Of a stretch of DNA of 64,000 nt, positions 34,759-43,949 are shown in pieces. The notes beneath the pieces are model-generated. The model saw nothing but the letters and a program-made list of their open reading frames with translations. It did no database searches and was not told where the DNA came from. Origin of the DNA: Streptomyces sp. 378 (GTDB lineage: Bacteria > Actinomycetota > Actinomycetes > Streptomycetales > Streptomycetaceae); assembly GCF_030124145.1 (NCBI RefSeq), contig NZ_JASKMS010000023.1, positions 1-64,000 on the forward strand, written 5' to 3'. Position 1 is the first letter of the stretch. Each line of letters opens with the position of its first letter. The translations under genes were made by a program, and so were the position numbers.

Positions 34759-36000
34759 TCAGTTGCCGGGAAGCTGCGAGAACGGCGCCCGGTCCGCCCT
34801 TGGCTCCGGCGGCAGCTTCAGCACCCGCTCGCCGATCAGGTTGCGCTGGATCTGGTCGGTGCCTCCGGCCAACCGGTAGCCAGGAGCGCCGAGCAGGTGC
34901 TGTGTCCAGGCGAAGGTGCCCGGTTCGCCGGTGTCGGCGCTGATGCGCGCCCCCATCAGTTCGGCGGCGACCTGTCCCGTGCGGGTGAGCAGGTCGGAGG
35001 CCATGAGCTTGGTCAACGACGCCTCGGGGCCCGGCCGTCCGCCTGCCGCGCTCGTCCTGGCCACGCGGTCCACGGTGGCCGCGCGCAGGGCGGCCCGTAC
35101 GTACAGGTCGGCGAGACGCTGGCGGACCAGCGGGTCCGAGGTGCAGTCGAGGGAGCGGGCGAGTGCGAGCACATCCGCGAAGGTGCCGCCCTTGCGGCGG
35201 TTGCCGCTGCCGGAGGCGGTCCGCTCGAAGGCGAGGGTGGTGGTGGCGACCTCCCAGCCCTGGCCCGGCCGTCCGATCCGGAGCCGGTCCGGGACGCGTA
35301 CGCCGCTGAGGAACACCTCGTTGAAGGAGGCGCCGCCGCTCATCTGCCGGATGGGGCGCACCTCCACACCCGGGGCGTTCATCGGCACCAGGAAGGCGGT
35401 GATGCCGGCCTGTTTGACGACGTCCGGGTCGGTGCGGGCGAGCAGCAGGCCGTAGTCGGCGAACTGGGCGCCCGAGGTCCACACCTTCTGACCGTCGATC
35501 ACCCACTCGCCCCCATCGCTCTGCCGGGCGCGGGTGCGCAGGGCGGCGAGGTCGGACCCGGCACCCGGCTCGCTGAAGAGCTGGCAGGCCAGCAGGTCGG
35601 TGCGCAGGAACGCGCGTGCGTAGTCGTGGAGTTGCTCGGCGGTCCCGAACAGGGAGACGGCCATCGCGACCAGGCGCACGGTGACGCTGATCAGCTCGGT
35701 GGAGGGTGGCACCTCGAAGGCGGACTCCTCCTCAGCGAAGGCGGCCACGTGGGCGGCGGTCAGGCCCGCGCCGCCCCGGTCCGCGGGGAGGGTCAGCGCC
35801 TGGTAGCCGGCGTCGAAGCGGGCCCGATGGTAGGCGCGGCAGCGCTCCAGCAGCCGGCGTTCCTCGTCCTCGGGGAGGTTGTGGAACACGGCGAGATCGG
35901 CGTCTTCTCCGGCGGACTCCGGCACCCGCGCCGGTTCGAGCACGCCGGCCAGCCACTGCCGTACCTGCGTGCGCCATACGTCCGGATCCGGCTGGGGCAT
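34759..36000 (-). CDS. Acyl-CoA dehydrogenase
   Basis: 413 residues. ACQLFSEPGAGSDLAALRT (FAD/CoA motif), WVIDGQKVWTSGAQFADYGLLLART and the C-terminal RLAGGTDQIQRNLIGERVLKLP mark a FadE-like enzyme; GGTDQIQRNLI is typical of actinobacterial steroid/alicyclic-acid dehydrogenases. GAGGAGGAG lies directly upstream of ATG 36000, and operator site G is 18 bases away. First gene of the leftward operon with an SDR and ThuA. Confidence 0.92.
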   Translation of the reverse strand: MPQPDPDVWRTQVRQWLAGVLEPARVPESAGEDADLAVFHNLPEDEERRLLERCRAYHRARFDAGYQALTLPADRGGAGLTAAHVAAFAEEESAFEVPPSTELISVTVRLVAMAVSLFGTAEQLHDYARAFLRTDLLACQLFSEPGAGSDLAALRTRARQSDGGEWVIDGQKVWTSGAQFADYGLLLARTDPDVVKQAGITAFLVPMNAPGVEVRPIRQMSGGASFNEVFLSGVRVPDRLRIGRPGQGWEVATTTLAFERTASGSGNRRKGGTFADVLALARSLDCTSDPLVRQRLADLYVRAALRAATVDRVARTSAAGGRPGPEASLTKLMASDLLTRTGQVAAELMGARISADTGEPGTFAWTQHLLGAPGYRLAGGTDQIQRNLIGERVLKLPPEPRADRAPFSQLPGN

Positions 36001-36017
36001 GACTCCTCCTCGGACAG

Positions 36018-36040
36018 TTACCAGACGAGAGATTCAGTAA
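36018..36040. promoter_or_regulatory. Operator-like site G
   Basis: TTACCA-N11-CAGTAA, 18 bases upstream of the acyl-CoA dehydrogenase start. The right arm is a perfect consensus half and the left arm matches 4 of 6. Placed to block initiation of the leftward operon. Confidence 0.5.
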
Positions 36041-36117
36041 CGGCGGCGGGAAAATGCGCTTTCCAGACCCCTTGAGCATGTGGGAACGCCTCCGCTTGGG
36101 ATCAGAGTGTTCCGTAC

Positions 36118-36140
36118 TTTCTTGATAAACGCTACAGTCT
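36118..36140. promoter_or_regulatory. Operator-like site H
   Basis: TTTCTT-N11-CAGTCT, 55 bases upstream of the acyl-CoA ligase. 4 of 6 matches in each arm with the exact N11 spacing; a weaker partner of site G in the same divergent region. Confidence 0.35.
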
Positions 36141-36195
36141 CCGCATCACCTCTCCCCTCGATTCGGGAGAGGGCCCAGGAGCCGCCGGAGGAGCC

Positions 36196-37734
36196 ATGTC
36201 GCTGCTGCCACTCGACCGTCGCGCCCAGGAGACACCCGACGCGCCCGCCCTGGTGGACGACCTGGGCGTGCTGTCCTGGTCCGGCCTCGCCGACCAGGTG
36301 ACGCGGGCGGCGGCACGGCTGCTTCAGCTCGCGCCCGGCCCCGACGACCGGATCGCCGTCCTGGGGGACAACGCGATCCCGACGCTGGTGGCCCACCTGG
36401 CCGGCCTGCGCGCCGGGGTCGGGACCGTGGCCACGTCCCGGAACCTCACCTCGGGCGAACTCGTCGACCAGATCATCGACGCGGGCGTGACCGCGATCGT
36501 CACCGGCCCCGCCGGGGCGGGTGCCGCCCTGGACGCGGCCCGGGAACTGGGCCTGCCACTGGTGACGCACGGAACGCCGGCCGTCGGGCACGCCTTCGAC
36601 TGGGACCTGTGGCTGGCGGCCGCGCCGGCCGGCCGCGCCGTCCCGGCGGACCGGCCCGCCCGCCCTCCGCTCGTCTACACCTCGGGCACCACCGGACGGG
36701 CGCGCGGCACCGAGGTGCGCTGGGTGAGCGGCCCGGCCGCCGACAGCGCCGCCTACCTCGCCGCGATGTCCGCCCGGCCCGGATTCCCGCCGGGACCGCA
36801 CCTGGTGTGCGGCCCGCTCCAGCACAACGCGCCGCTGACCTCGCTGCGCCACCTGGCGGCCGGTCAGCCCGTGGTCGTCCTCGGCAGATACGACGGGGAG
36901 ACGTTCCTCAGCCGGGTGCAGAGGTGGCGGGTCTCCTCGACGGTGATGGTGCCCACCCACTTCCAGCGGCTGCTCGCCCTTCCGGCGGAGGTCCGCGCCC
37001 GGTACGACGTCTCCAGTCTGCGGCAGGTGTCCCACACCGGCTCCGCGTGTCCGCCGGACGTGAAGCGAGCCATGATCGACTGGTTCGGTCCGGTGCTGAC
37101 CGAGTCGTACGGTGCCAGCGAGGCGGGGACGGTGGCCCGCATCAGCAGCGCCGAGTGGCTGGCGCACCCGGGCTCCGTCGGGCGCGTCCGGGCCCCGTTC
37201 GAGGTCCTGGTCACCGATGACGACGGTCGGCGGCTGCCGCCCGGCGAACGCGGACTGCTCGCCTTCCGGGCCCCCGACGACCAGGGCGTCCGCTATCACG
37301 CGGACCCGGACAAGACCAGGTCCGCCTATCTCTCCCCCGGCGTCTTCACGCTCGGCGACATCGGCTACGTCGACGCGGACGGCTACATCTTCATCACCGA
37401 CCGGGCCGCGGACGTGGTGGTCTCCGGCGGCGTCAACCTGTACCCGGCCGAGAGCGAGGCGGTCCTGCGCCGGCACCCGGCGGTCGCCGAGGTCGCGGTC
37501 GTCGGCGTGCCCGACCCGGACTTCGGCGAGTCCCTGCGGGCGCTGGTCGTGGCGGTGGCGGACGAGCCGCCGGCCGATGAGCTGGACCGGTTCTGCCGCG
37601 AGCACCTCGCCGCCCACAAGTGCCCGAAGTCGTACGAATTCGTCCCGGAACTGCTGCGCAACGCGATGGGCAAGCTCGACAAACGCGCGATGCGCCGCCC
37701 GTACTGGCACTCCGAACGGACCATCGCCGGCTGA
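36196..37734 (+). CDS. AMP-forming acyl-CoA synthetase/ligase
   Basis: 512 residues of the ANL superfamily. The P-loop reads YTSGTTGRARGTEV, with Arg where most members have Lys (TGRPKG). The adenylation motif is ESYGASEAG, and ITDRAADVVVSGGVNLYP and the C-terminal catalytic Lys in NAMGKLDKR are present. It should activate a carboxylic acid to its CoA ester as the entry point of the pathway. GGAG precedes ATG 36196. Heads the rightward operon with a phosphatase-like protein, a thiolase and a reductase, under site H. Confidence 0.92.
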   Translation: MSLLPLDRRAQETPDAPALVDDLGVLSWSGLADQVTRAAARLLQLAPGPDDRIAVLGDNAIPTLVAHLAGLRAGVGTVATSRNLTSGELVDQIIDAGVTAIVTGPAGAGAALDAARELGLPLVTHGTPAVGHAFDWDLWLAAAPAGRAVPADRPARPPLVYTSGTTGRARGTEVRWVSGPAADSAAYLAAMSARPGFPPGPHLVCGPLQHNAPLTSLRHLAAGQPVVVLGRYDGETFLSRVQRWRVSSTVMVPTHFQRLLALPAEVRARYDVSSLRQVSHTGSACPPDVKRAMIDWFGPVLTESYGASEAGTVARISSAEWLAHPGSVGRVRAPFEVLVTDDDGRRLPPGERGLLAFRAPDDQGVRYHADPDKTRSAYLSPGVFTLGDIGYVDADGYIFITDRAADVVVSGGVNLYPAESEAVLRRHPAVAEVAVVGVPDPDFGESLRALVVAVADEPPADELDRFCREHLAAHKCPKSYEFVPELLRNAMGKLDKRAMRRPYWHSERTIAG

Positions 37735-37761
37735 GCCGGGCTCACTCAGTAAGGACCACCC

Positions 37762-38367
37762 ATGACCGAACTCCTCCTCATCCGGCACGGCCTCCCCCTG
37801 GCGGGCGTGTTCGACCCGGGGCTGTCGCCGGAGGGCGCCGCTCAGGCCGAGCGCCTCGCCGCCTGGCTCGTGCACGAGGACGTCGAGGCCCTGTACTCCA
37901 GCCCCTACCGGCGTGCCCGCGAGACCGCGGCACCCCTGGAGCGGCGCACCGGCATGACCGCCACCGTCCTGGACGACCTGCGCGAGTGGGACACCGACGT
38001 GTCCCAGCCCTACATGCCGCCCGAGCAGATCGGCGCGGACGACCCCCGGGCGGCGGCGCTCACCGAGGGGCGCTACGAGGATTTCGTGCCCGAACTGGAC
38101 TGGGACGCCTTTCGCGCCCGTGCCGGGCGGGCCATGCGCACCATCCTCGACGCCCATGCCGGAGGGCAGGTCGCGGTCGTGTGCCACGGCGGCATCACCA
38201 ACACCTATCTGGCGACGGTGCTCGGGCTGCCCACGATGTTCTGGTTCCACCCCGACTACACGTCCGTCAGCCGGGTGCGGCGCATGCCCGGCGGCCGGAT
38301 CGTCCTGCACTCGGTGAACGAGACGGCCCACATGGTCGCCGAACGTGCCGTCGACGCCGTCGCCTGA
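37762..38367 (+). CDS. Histidine-phosphatase-superfamily protein
   Basis: 201 residues. The phosphoacceptor motif is LLIRHGLP near the N-terminus, SSPYRRARETA is the arginine motif, and the second catalytic His is in VVCHGGITNTYLATVLG. It hydrolyses a phosphoester; the substrate is unknown. Its presence in a CoA-catabolic operon is noteworthy given the two PEP-type phosphotransfer proteins elsewhere in the island. AAGGA lies six bases before ATG 37762. Confidence 0.88.
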   Translation: MTELLLIRHGLPLAGVFDPGLSPEGAAQAERLAAWLVHEDVEALYSSPYRRARETAAPLERRTGMTATVLDDLREWDTDVSQPYMPPEQIGADDPRAAALTEGRYEDFVPELDWDAFRARAGRAMRTILDAHAGGQVAVVCHGGITNTYLATVLGLPTMFWFHPDYTSVSRVRRMPGGRIVLHSVNETAHMVAERAVDAVA

Positions 38368-38395
38368 CCCGCCCCACACCCCAGGAGGTCCCGGC

Positions 38396-39586
38396 ATGCC
38401 CGGATCCGTCATCGTCGCCGGAGCAAGGACACCCATCGGCAGGCTGACGGGTGCCCTGAGCACCGTGTCCGCGGTCGGCCTCGGCGCCCACGCCATCGGC
38501 GCGGCACTGGCCGCCGCCCGTCTGGACCCGGCGGCGGTGGAAGCCGTCGTCATGGGTCATGTCGTGCAGGCCGGGGCCGGCCCCAACTCGGCACGGCAGG
38601 CCGCGATCCGCGCCGGCATTCCGTTCTCCGTCCCCGCGAGCACCGTCAACAAGCTCTGCCTGTCCGGTCTGCACGCCATCGCCCTGGCCGACCTCATGAT
38701 CGCCTCCGGTCGCCACGAGGTGGTCGTCGCCGGTGGCATGGAGTCCATGTCGGACGCCCCGCACCTGCTGCGCGGGGCGCGCACCGGCTGGAAGTACGGC
38801 TCGGCCCCGGCCGAGGACGCCCTCGACCGCGACGCCCTGGTCTGCGCCTTCGACGGCGTCTCCATGGGCGCGGCCACCGAGCGCTACCAGCGGCCGTTCG
38901 CCCTGACCCGGGAGGAACAGGACGAGTACAGCGCGCTGTCCCATCAACGGGCCGCCCGCGCCCAGGAGTCGGGGGCGTTCTCCGAGGAGATCGCCCCCGT
39001 CACCGTGGCGGGACGCCGGGGCGAGACGGTGGTGGACACCGACGAGGGCGTACGGCCGGGCAGCACCGCCGAGAGCCTGGGGCGTCTGAAGCCGGCCTTC
39101 TCCGGCGCCGGCACCATCACCGCGGGCAACTCCTCACCGCTCTCCGACGGAGCCGCGGCCGTCGTCGTGATGAGCGCGGAGCGCGCCCGGCGCGAGGGCC
39201 TCATCCCGCTCGCCGAGATCGGCGCCTACGGCACGGTCGCCGGTCCCGACCCCTCGCTGCTCGTCCAGCCGGCCGGCGCGGTCCGCGACGCCCTGTCCCG
39301 GGACGGCCGGCTGAAGACCGCCGACCTGGACCTGTTCGAGATCAACGAGGCGTTCGCCGGAGTGGCCCTGGCTTCCGTCCGGGAGCTGGACCTCCCTCTC
39401 GACAAGGTGAACGTCAACGGCGGTGCGATCGCGCTCGGGCACCCGGTGGGCATGACCGGAGCCCGGCTGGTGCTGACTCTCGCGGCCGAACTGCGGCGGC
39501 GCGGAGGCGGCAGCGGAGCGGCGGCCCTGTGCGGGGGCGGCGGCCAGGGCGACGCGCTGTTGCTGCATGTGCCGACCCAGGACTGA
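38396..39586 (+). CDS. Acetyl-CoA C-acyltransferase (thiolase)
   Basis: 396 residues, full-length biosynthetic/degradative thiolase fold. Nucleophile Cys88 in STVNKLCLSGLHAI, His in GGAIALGHPVGMTGARL, and the second catalytic Cys in AALCGGGGQGDA. It performs CoA-dependent cleavage of a 3-ketoacyl-CoA. AGGAGG precedes ATG 38396. In the operon from the acyl-CoA ligase. Confidence 0.93.
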   Translation: MPGSVIVAGARTPIGRLTGALSTVSAVGLGAHAIGAALAAARLDPAAVEAVVMGHVVQAGAGPNSARQAAIRAGIPFSVPASTVNKLCLSGLHAIALADLMIASGRHEVVVAGGMESMSDAPHLLRGARTGWKYGSAPAEDALDRDALVCAFDGVSMGAATERYQRPFALTREEQDEYSALSHQRAARAQESGAFSEEIAPVTVAGRRGETVVDTDEGVRPGSTAESLGRLKPAFSGAGTITAGNSSPLSDGAAAVVVMSAERARREGLIPLAEIGAYGTVAGPDPSLLVQPAGAVRDALSRDGRLKTADLDLFEINEAFAGVALASVRELDLPLDKVNVNGGAIALGHPVGMTGARLVLTLAAELRRRGGGSGAAALCGGGGQGDALLLHVPTQD

Positions 39587-39604
39587 ACCCGGAGCCGAAT
39601 CATC

Positions 39605-40582
39605 ATGAACGTCCAACTGACCTCGGTCCACACGACCCTTGTCGTGGCGGCCCGTGCCCTCGCCGCCGACGGCGTCGTCTCCCTCACCCTGCGCCGCCCC
39701 GACGGCGGCATGCTCCCCGCCTGGACGCCGGGCGCCCACATCGACGTACTCCTGGCCGGTGCCGACGGTGAGGACGGAGACCTGATCCGTCAGTACTCCC
39801 TGTGCGGAGACCCGGTCGCACGCGACTGCTGGCAGATCGCCGTGCTGCGCGAGCCACAGGGCCGCGGCGGCTCCGCGTACGTCCACGACCACCTGCGCGA
39901 AGGCGCCCTCGTGCGGGTCCGCGGACCGCGGAACAACTTCCCGCTGCGGCCCGCCGCTCGCCACCTGTTCATCGCCGGCGGCGTCGGTATCACGCCCATC
40001 CTCCCGATGGTGGAGGCCGCCGAGGCCGCGGGGGCCGACTGGCGCCTGCTCTACGGCGGGCGCAGCCGTACCTCGATGGCGTTCCTGGACCGCCTCGCCC
40101 CGCACGGGGACCGGGTACTCGTCCGTCCGCAGGACGAGTACGGCCTGCTGGACCTCGCGGCCCATCTCGGCGTTCCCGAGAAGGGCACACTGGTGCACGC
40201 CTGCGGTCCCGAGCCCCTGTTGCAGGCGGTGCAGGAACACTGCGGGGCCTGGCCTCCCGGCACGCTGGGCGTGGAACGGTTCGCCCCGGCACCGACGGCC
40301 GCGACCGGCCACGCCGAGGTCTTCGAAGTGGAGCTCGCCCGAACCGGGCTCACCCTCACCGTGCCGGCGGACCGCTCGATCCTCGAAACCGTGGAGCGGG
40401 CCGGTGTCGCGGTCGACTTCTCCTGCCGGGAAGGCACGTGCGGCACCTGCGAGACCGACGTACTCGACGGCAAGCCCGACCACCGCGACTCGCTGCTGAC
40501 CGAGGACGAGCGGGCCGCCGGTGACACCATGCTCATCTGCGTCTCCCGCTCGTGCGGGACTCGCCTCGTCCTGGATCTGTGA
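39605..40582 (+). CDS. PDR/VanB-family oxidoreductase (flavin reductase with C-terminal [2Fe-2S])
   Basis: 325 residues, phthalate-dioxygenase-reductase architecture. The flavin domain carries RQYSLCGDP, the NAD domain FIAGGVGITPILPM and CGPEPLLQAV, and the C-terminal ferredoxin domain CREGTCGTC plus a distal Cys in LICVSRS. This class passes electrons from NAD(P)H directly to a Rieske oxygenase, so it is the likely partner of the 20688 oxygenase, which lacks its own ferredoxin (inference). It ends the ligase operon. Confidence 0.92.
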   Translation: MNVQLTSVHTTLVVAARALAADGVVSLTLRRPDGGMLPAWTPGAHIDVLLAGADGEDGDLIRQYSLCGDPVARDCWQIAVLREPQGRGGSAYVHDHLREGALVRVRGPRNNFPLRPAARHLFIAGGVGITPILPMVEAAEAAGADWRLLYGGRSRTSMAFLDRLAPHGDRVLVRPQDEYGLLDLAAHLGVPEKGTLVHACGPEPLLQAVQEHCGAWPPGTLGVERFAPAPTAATGHAEVFEVELARTGLTLTVPADRSILETVERAGVAVDFSCREGTCGTCETDVLDGKPDHRDSLLTEDERAAGDTMLICVSRSCGTRLVLDL

Positions 40583-40603
40583 CGGCGATCACTCCGAACT
40601 ATT

Positions 40604-40621
40604 TACTAGGACGTCCTAGTA
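40604..40621. promoter_or_regulatory. Perfect 18-bp palindrome upstream of the mutase gene
   Basis: TACTAGGAC followed by its exact complement GTCCTAGTA, 44 bases upstream of the fused mutase ATG and 21 bases after the reductase stop. Different from the N11 motif of the island; probably an operator of a distinct regulator. TAGTAT at its right edge could also serve as a -10 element. Confidence 0.65.
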
Positions 40622-40665
40622 TCTCTTCTGTCGGCAGTACCTCCGCCCCGTCCGGGAAGGCCCCC

Positions 40666-43600
40666 ATGAGTGATCTGCACCGGCCCGTGCATCCCGTCCG
40701 CCTGGTCACGGCTTCGGCTCTGTTCGACGGGCACGACGCGTCGATCAACATCATGCGGCGCATCTTCCAGTCCCAGGGCGCGGAGGTGATCCACCTCGGT
40801 CACAACCGGTCGGTGCGGGAGGTCGTGGACGCCGCTCTGGAGGAGGACGCCCACGGTGTCGCCGTCTCGTCGTACCAGGGCGGGCACGTGGAGTACTTCG
40901 AGTACCTGGTCGATTCGCTGCGCGAGCGGGGAGCCGACCACATCCGTGTGGTGGGCGGCGGAGGCGGCGTCATCGTGCCCGAGGAGATCGCCCGGCTGCG
41001 CGGCAGCGGGGTGACCATCTTCTCGCCCGAGGACGGGCAGCGGATGGGCCTGGCCGGGATGGTCAACTCGGTTGTCCGGGACTGCGACTTCGACCTCTGG
41101 GACGGCAAGCCGGCCGACGCGTCCGCCGTGCTCGCCGGTGACCGGTTCGCGATCGCCCGCGCCATCACCGGCGCGGAACTGGGCAAGCTGTCCCCGGATC
41201 TCCTGGAGCGGCTGAGGGCCGCCGCCGCGGCACGGCCCGTGCCGGTGCTCGGCATCACCGGCACGGGCGGCTCGGGCAAGTCGTCACTGACGGACGAGCT
41301 GGTGCGCCGCTTCCGCCTCGACCAGCAGGACAAGCTGCGGATCGCCGTGATCGCGGTCGACCCGACCCGCCGCCGCGGCGGCGGGGCACTGCTCGGTGAC
41401 CGGATCCGCATGAACTCCCTGGACGGCAGCCGGGTCTTCTTCCGCAGCCTGGCCACCCGTGGCAGTCGTGAGCTGCCCGAGCACCTGACCGACGTCATCG
41501 ACGTGGTCAAGGCCGCCGGGTTCGAGCTGGTGATCGTGGAGACGCCGGGCATCGGTCAGGGCGACGCGGCGATCGTGCCGTTCGTCGACACCTCGCTGTA
41601 TGTGATGACACCGGAGTTCGGTGCCGCCTCGCAGCTGGAGAAGATCGACATGCTCGACTTCGCCGACGTCGTGGCGATCAACAAGTTCGAGCGGCGCGGC
41701 GCCCAGGACGCGCTGCGCGACGTGGGGCGTCAACTGGTCCGCAACCGCGAGGCGTTCGGCATGCGGCCCGAGGACATGCCGGTGTACGGCACGTCGGCGG
41801 CGACGTTCAACGACGACGGTGTCACCGCGCTCTACCAGCACCTGAAAACGGGCCTGGCGGAGAAGGGCCTGCCGCTGTCCGAAGGTGCGCTGGCACCGGT
41901 CGCGGTACGCCACTCCTCCGGTATCCGGCAGGTGGTCCCCGCGGGCCGGGTGCGCTACCTCGCCGAGATCACCGACACGGTCCGCGCGTACCACGCCGAG
42001 ACCGCGCTACTGGCCGAGGCGGCCAGGCGCGTGCAGCGACTGGAGGCGGTCAGGGACGAACTCGCCGGGGCCGACTGTGACGCGGCGAACGTGCAGTCGC
42101 TCCTCGACGACGCCCGCGGGCAGCTCCCGCACCGGATCGCGGAGCAGATCGGGAACTGGCCCGCCGTCATCGCCTCCTACTCCGGGGACGAGCAGGTGGT
42201 GAAGGTCCGGGACCGGGAGATCCGCACCAAGCTGACCCGCGAGTCCCTGTCCGGCAACAAGGTCCCGCGCGTCGCCCTGCCCCGCTTCACCGACCACGGC
42301 GAGCTGGTGCGGTTCTGGCGTGGAGAGAACCTGCCCGGCTACTTCCCCTTCACGGCCGGGGTGTTCCCTTTCAAGCGCGACGGCGAGGACCCGGCGCGGA
42401 TGTTCGCCGGTGAGGGCGGTCCGTTCCGCACGAACCGGCGCTTCAAGCTGCTCTCCGAAGGCCAGCCGGCCACCCGCCTGTCCACCGCCTTCGACTCGGT
42501 CACCCTGTACGGCCGCGACCCCGACGAGCGCCCCGACATCTACGGCAAGGTCGGCACGTCCGGGGTGTCGGTGGCAACGCTCGCGGACATGAAGGCCCTC
42601 TACGACGGCTTCGACCTGACCTCACCCACGACCTCGGTCTCCATGACCATCAACGGACCCGCGCCGACGATCCTGGCGTTCTTCCTCAACACCGCCATCG
42701 ACCAGCAGGCGGAGAAGTTCCGAGCCGCCGAGGGCCGTGACCCGTCGCCCGAGGAGGCGGACGAGCTGCGGGCCCACGCGCTCGCGAGCGTGCGCGGCAC
42801 GGTGCAGGCCGACATCCTCAAGGAGGACCAGGGACAGAACACCTGCCTGTTCTCCACCGAGTTCTCCCTGCGGATGATGGCGGACATCCAGGAGTGGTTC
42901 ATCGCCCACAAGGTCCGCAACTTCTACTCCGTGTCCATATCCGGCTACCACATCGCCGAAGCCGGCGCGAACCCCATCAGCCAGCTCGCCTTCACCCTCG
43001 CCAACGGCTTCACCTACGTCGAGGCCTACCTCGCCCGCGGCATGCACATCGACGACTTCGCCCCGAACCTGTCGTTCTTCTTCTCCAACGGCATGGACCC
43101 CGAGTACTCCGTCCTCGGCCGGGTCGCCCGCCGGGTCTGGGCCGTCGCGATGAGGGAGAAGTACGGAGCCAACGAACGCAGTCAGAAGCTGAAGTACCAC
43201 GTCCAGACCTCCGGACGCTCCCTGCACGCCCAGGAGATGGACTTCAACGACATCCGCACCACCCTCCAGGCCCTCACGGCCATCTACGACAACGCGAACT
43301 CGCTGCACACCAACGCCTACGACGAGGCCGTCACCACCCCGTCCGAGGAGTCGGTGCGGCGGGCGCTGGCGATCCAGCTGGTCATCAACCGCGAGTGGGG
43401 CCTGGCGATGAACGAGAACCCCCTCCAGGGATCGTTCATCGTCGACGAACTCACGGACCTGGTGGAGGAGGCCGTACTCCAGGAGTTCGAGCGGATCAGC
43501 GAGCGCGGTGGCGTGCTGGGCGCGATGGAGACCGGCTACCAGCGGGGCCGCATCCAGGACGAGTCGATGCTGTACGAGCAGCGCAAGCACGACGGCTCCC

Positions 43601-43893
43601 TGCCCATCATCGGCGTCAACACCTTCCTGCGCCCCGGGGGCGACAGCTGGCCCCAGGAGCTGGAACTCGCCCGGGCCACGGAGGAGGAGAAGCAGTCCCA
43701 ACTGGAGCGCGTGCGGCACTTCCACACCGGCCACCGCGACCAGGCCCACGACGCCCTGGCCGCTCTCAAGAACGCGGCGACGAACGGTGACAACGTCTTC
43801 GCCGTCCTCATGGACGCCACCCGGGTCTGCTCCCTCCAGCAGATCACCGAGGCCTTCTTCGAGGTGGGCGGCCAATACCGCCGCAACGTCTGA
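40666..43893 (+). CDS. icmF: Fused acyl-CoA mutase with G-protein chaperone (IcmF)
   Basis: 1075 residues in IcmF order. The N-terminal B12-binding domain (DGHDASINIMRRI near residues 22-34) is followed by the MeaI/MMAA-type GTPase (P-loop GITGTGGSGKSS near 194-205, NKFE near 339) and the large substrate barrel (SMTINGPAPTILAFF, SVSISGYHIAEAG, SLHAQEMDFNDIRT). It interconverts isobutyryl- and n-butyryl-CoA with adenosylcobalamin; some relatives act on pivalyl- or isovaleryl-CoA. Which substrate applies needs active-site comparison. Own palindromic control site; followed by a hydroxyacyl-CoA dehydrogenase. Confidence 0.93.
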   Translation: MSDLHRPVHPVRLVTASALFDGHDASINIMRRIFQSQGAEVIHLGHNRSVREVVDAALEEDAHGVAVSSYQGGHVEYFEYLVDSLRERGADHIRVVGGGGGVIVPEEIARLRGSGVTIFSPEDGQRMGLAGMVNSVVRDCDFDLWDGKPADASAVLAGDRFAIARAITGAELGKLSPDLLERLRAAAAARPVPVLGITGTGGSGKSSLTDELVRRFRLDQQDKLRIAVIAVDPTRRRGGGALLGDRIRMNSLDGSRVFFRSLATRGSRELPEHLTDVIDVVKAAGFELVIVETPGIGQGDAAIVPFVDTSLYVMTPEFGAASQLEKIDMLDFADVVAINKFERRGAQDALRDVGRQLVRNREAFGMRPEDMPVYGTSAATFNDDGVTALYQHLKTGLAEKGLPLSEGALAPVAVRHSSGIRQVVPAGRVRYLAEITDTVRAYHAETALLAEAARRVQRLEAVRDELAGADCDAANVQSLLDDARGQLPHRIAEQIGNWPAVIASYSGDEQVVKVRDREIRTKLTRESLSGNKVPRVALPRFTDHGELVRFWRGENLPGYFPFTAGVFPFKRDGEDPARMFAGEGGPFRTNRRFKLLSEGQPATRLSTAFDSVTLYGRDPDERPDIYGKVGTSGVSVATLADMKALYDGFDLTSPTTSVSMTINGPAPTILAFFLNTAIDQQAEKFRAAEGRDPSPEEADELRAHALASVRGTVQADILKEDQGQNTCLFSTEFSLRMMADIQEWFIAHKVRNFYSVSISGYHIAEAGANPISQLAFTLANGFTYVEAYLARGMHIDDFAPNLSFFFSNGMDPEYSVLGRVARRVWAVAMREKYGANERSQKLKYHVQTSGRSLHAQEMDFNDIRTTLQALTAIYDNANSLHTNAYDEAVTTPSEESVRRALAIQLVINREWGLAMNENPLQGSFIVDELTDLVEEAVLQEFERISERGGVLGAMETGYQRGRIQDESMLYEQRKHDGSLPIIGVNTFLRPGGDSWPQELELARATEEEKQSQLERVRHFHTGHRDQAHDALAALKNAATNGDNVFAVLMDATRVCSLQQITEAFFEVGGQYRRNV

Positions 43894-43949
43894 CCCAGCC
43901 CCACCGTCCCGGAAGCCACCCCGCAGCGACTCACCAGATAGGACCTCAA

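Noticed and set aside
37735..37761. CAGTAA at 37750 as part of another operator
   Set aside because: No left half-site at the N11 spacing; probably chance and part of the leader before the phosphatase gene.
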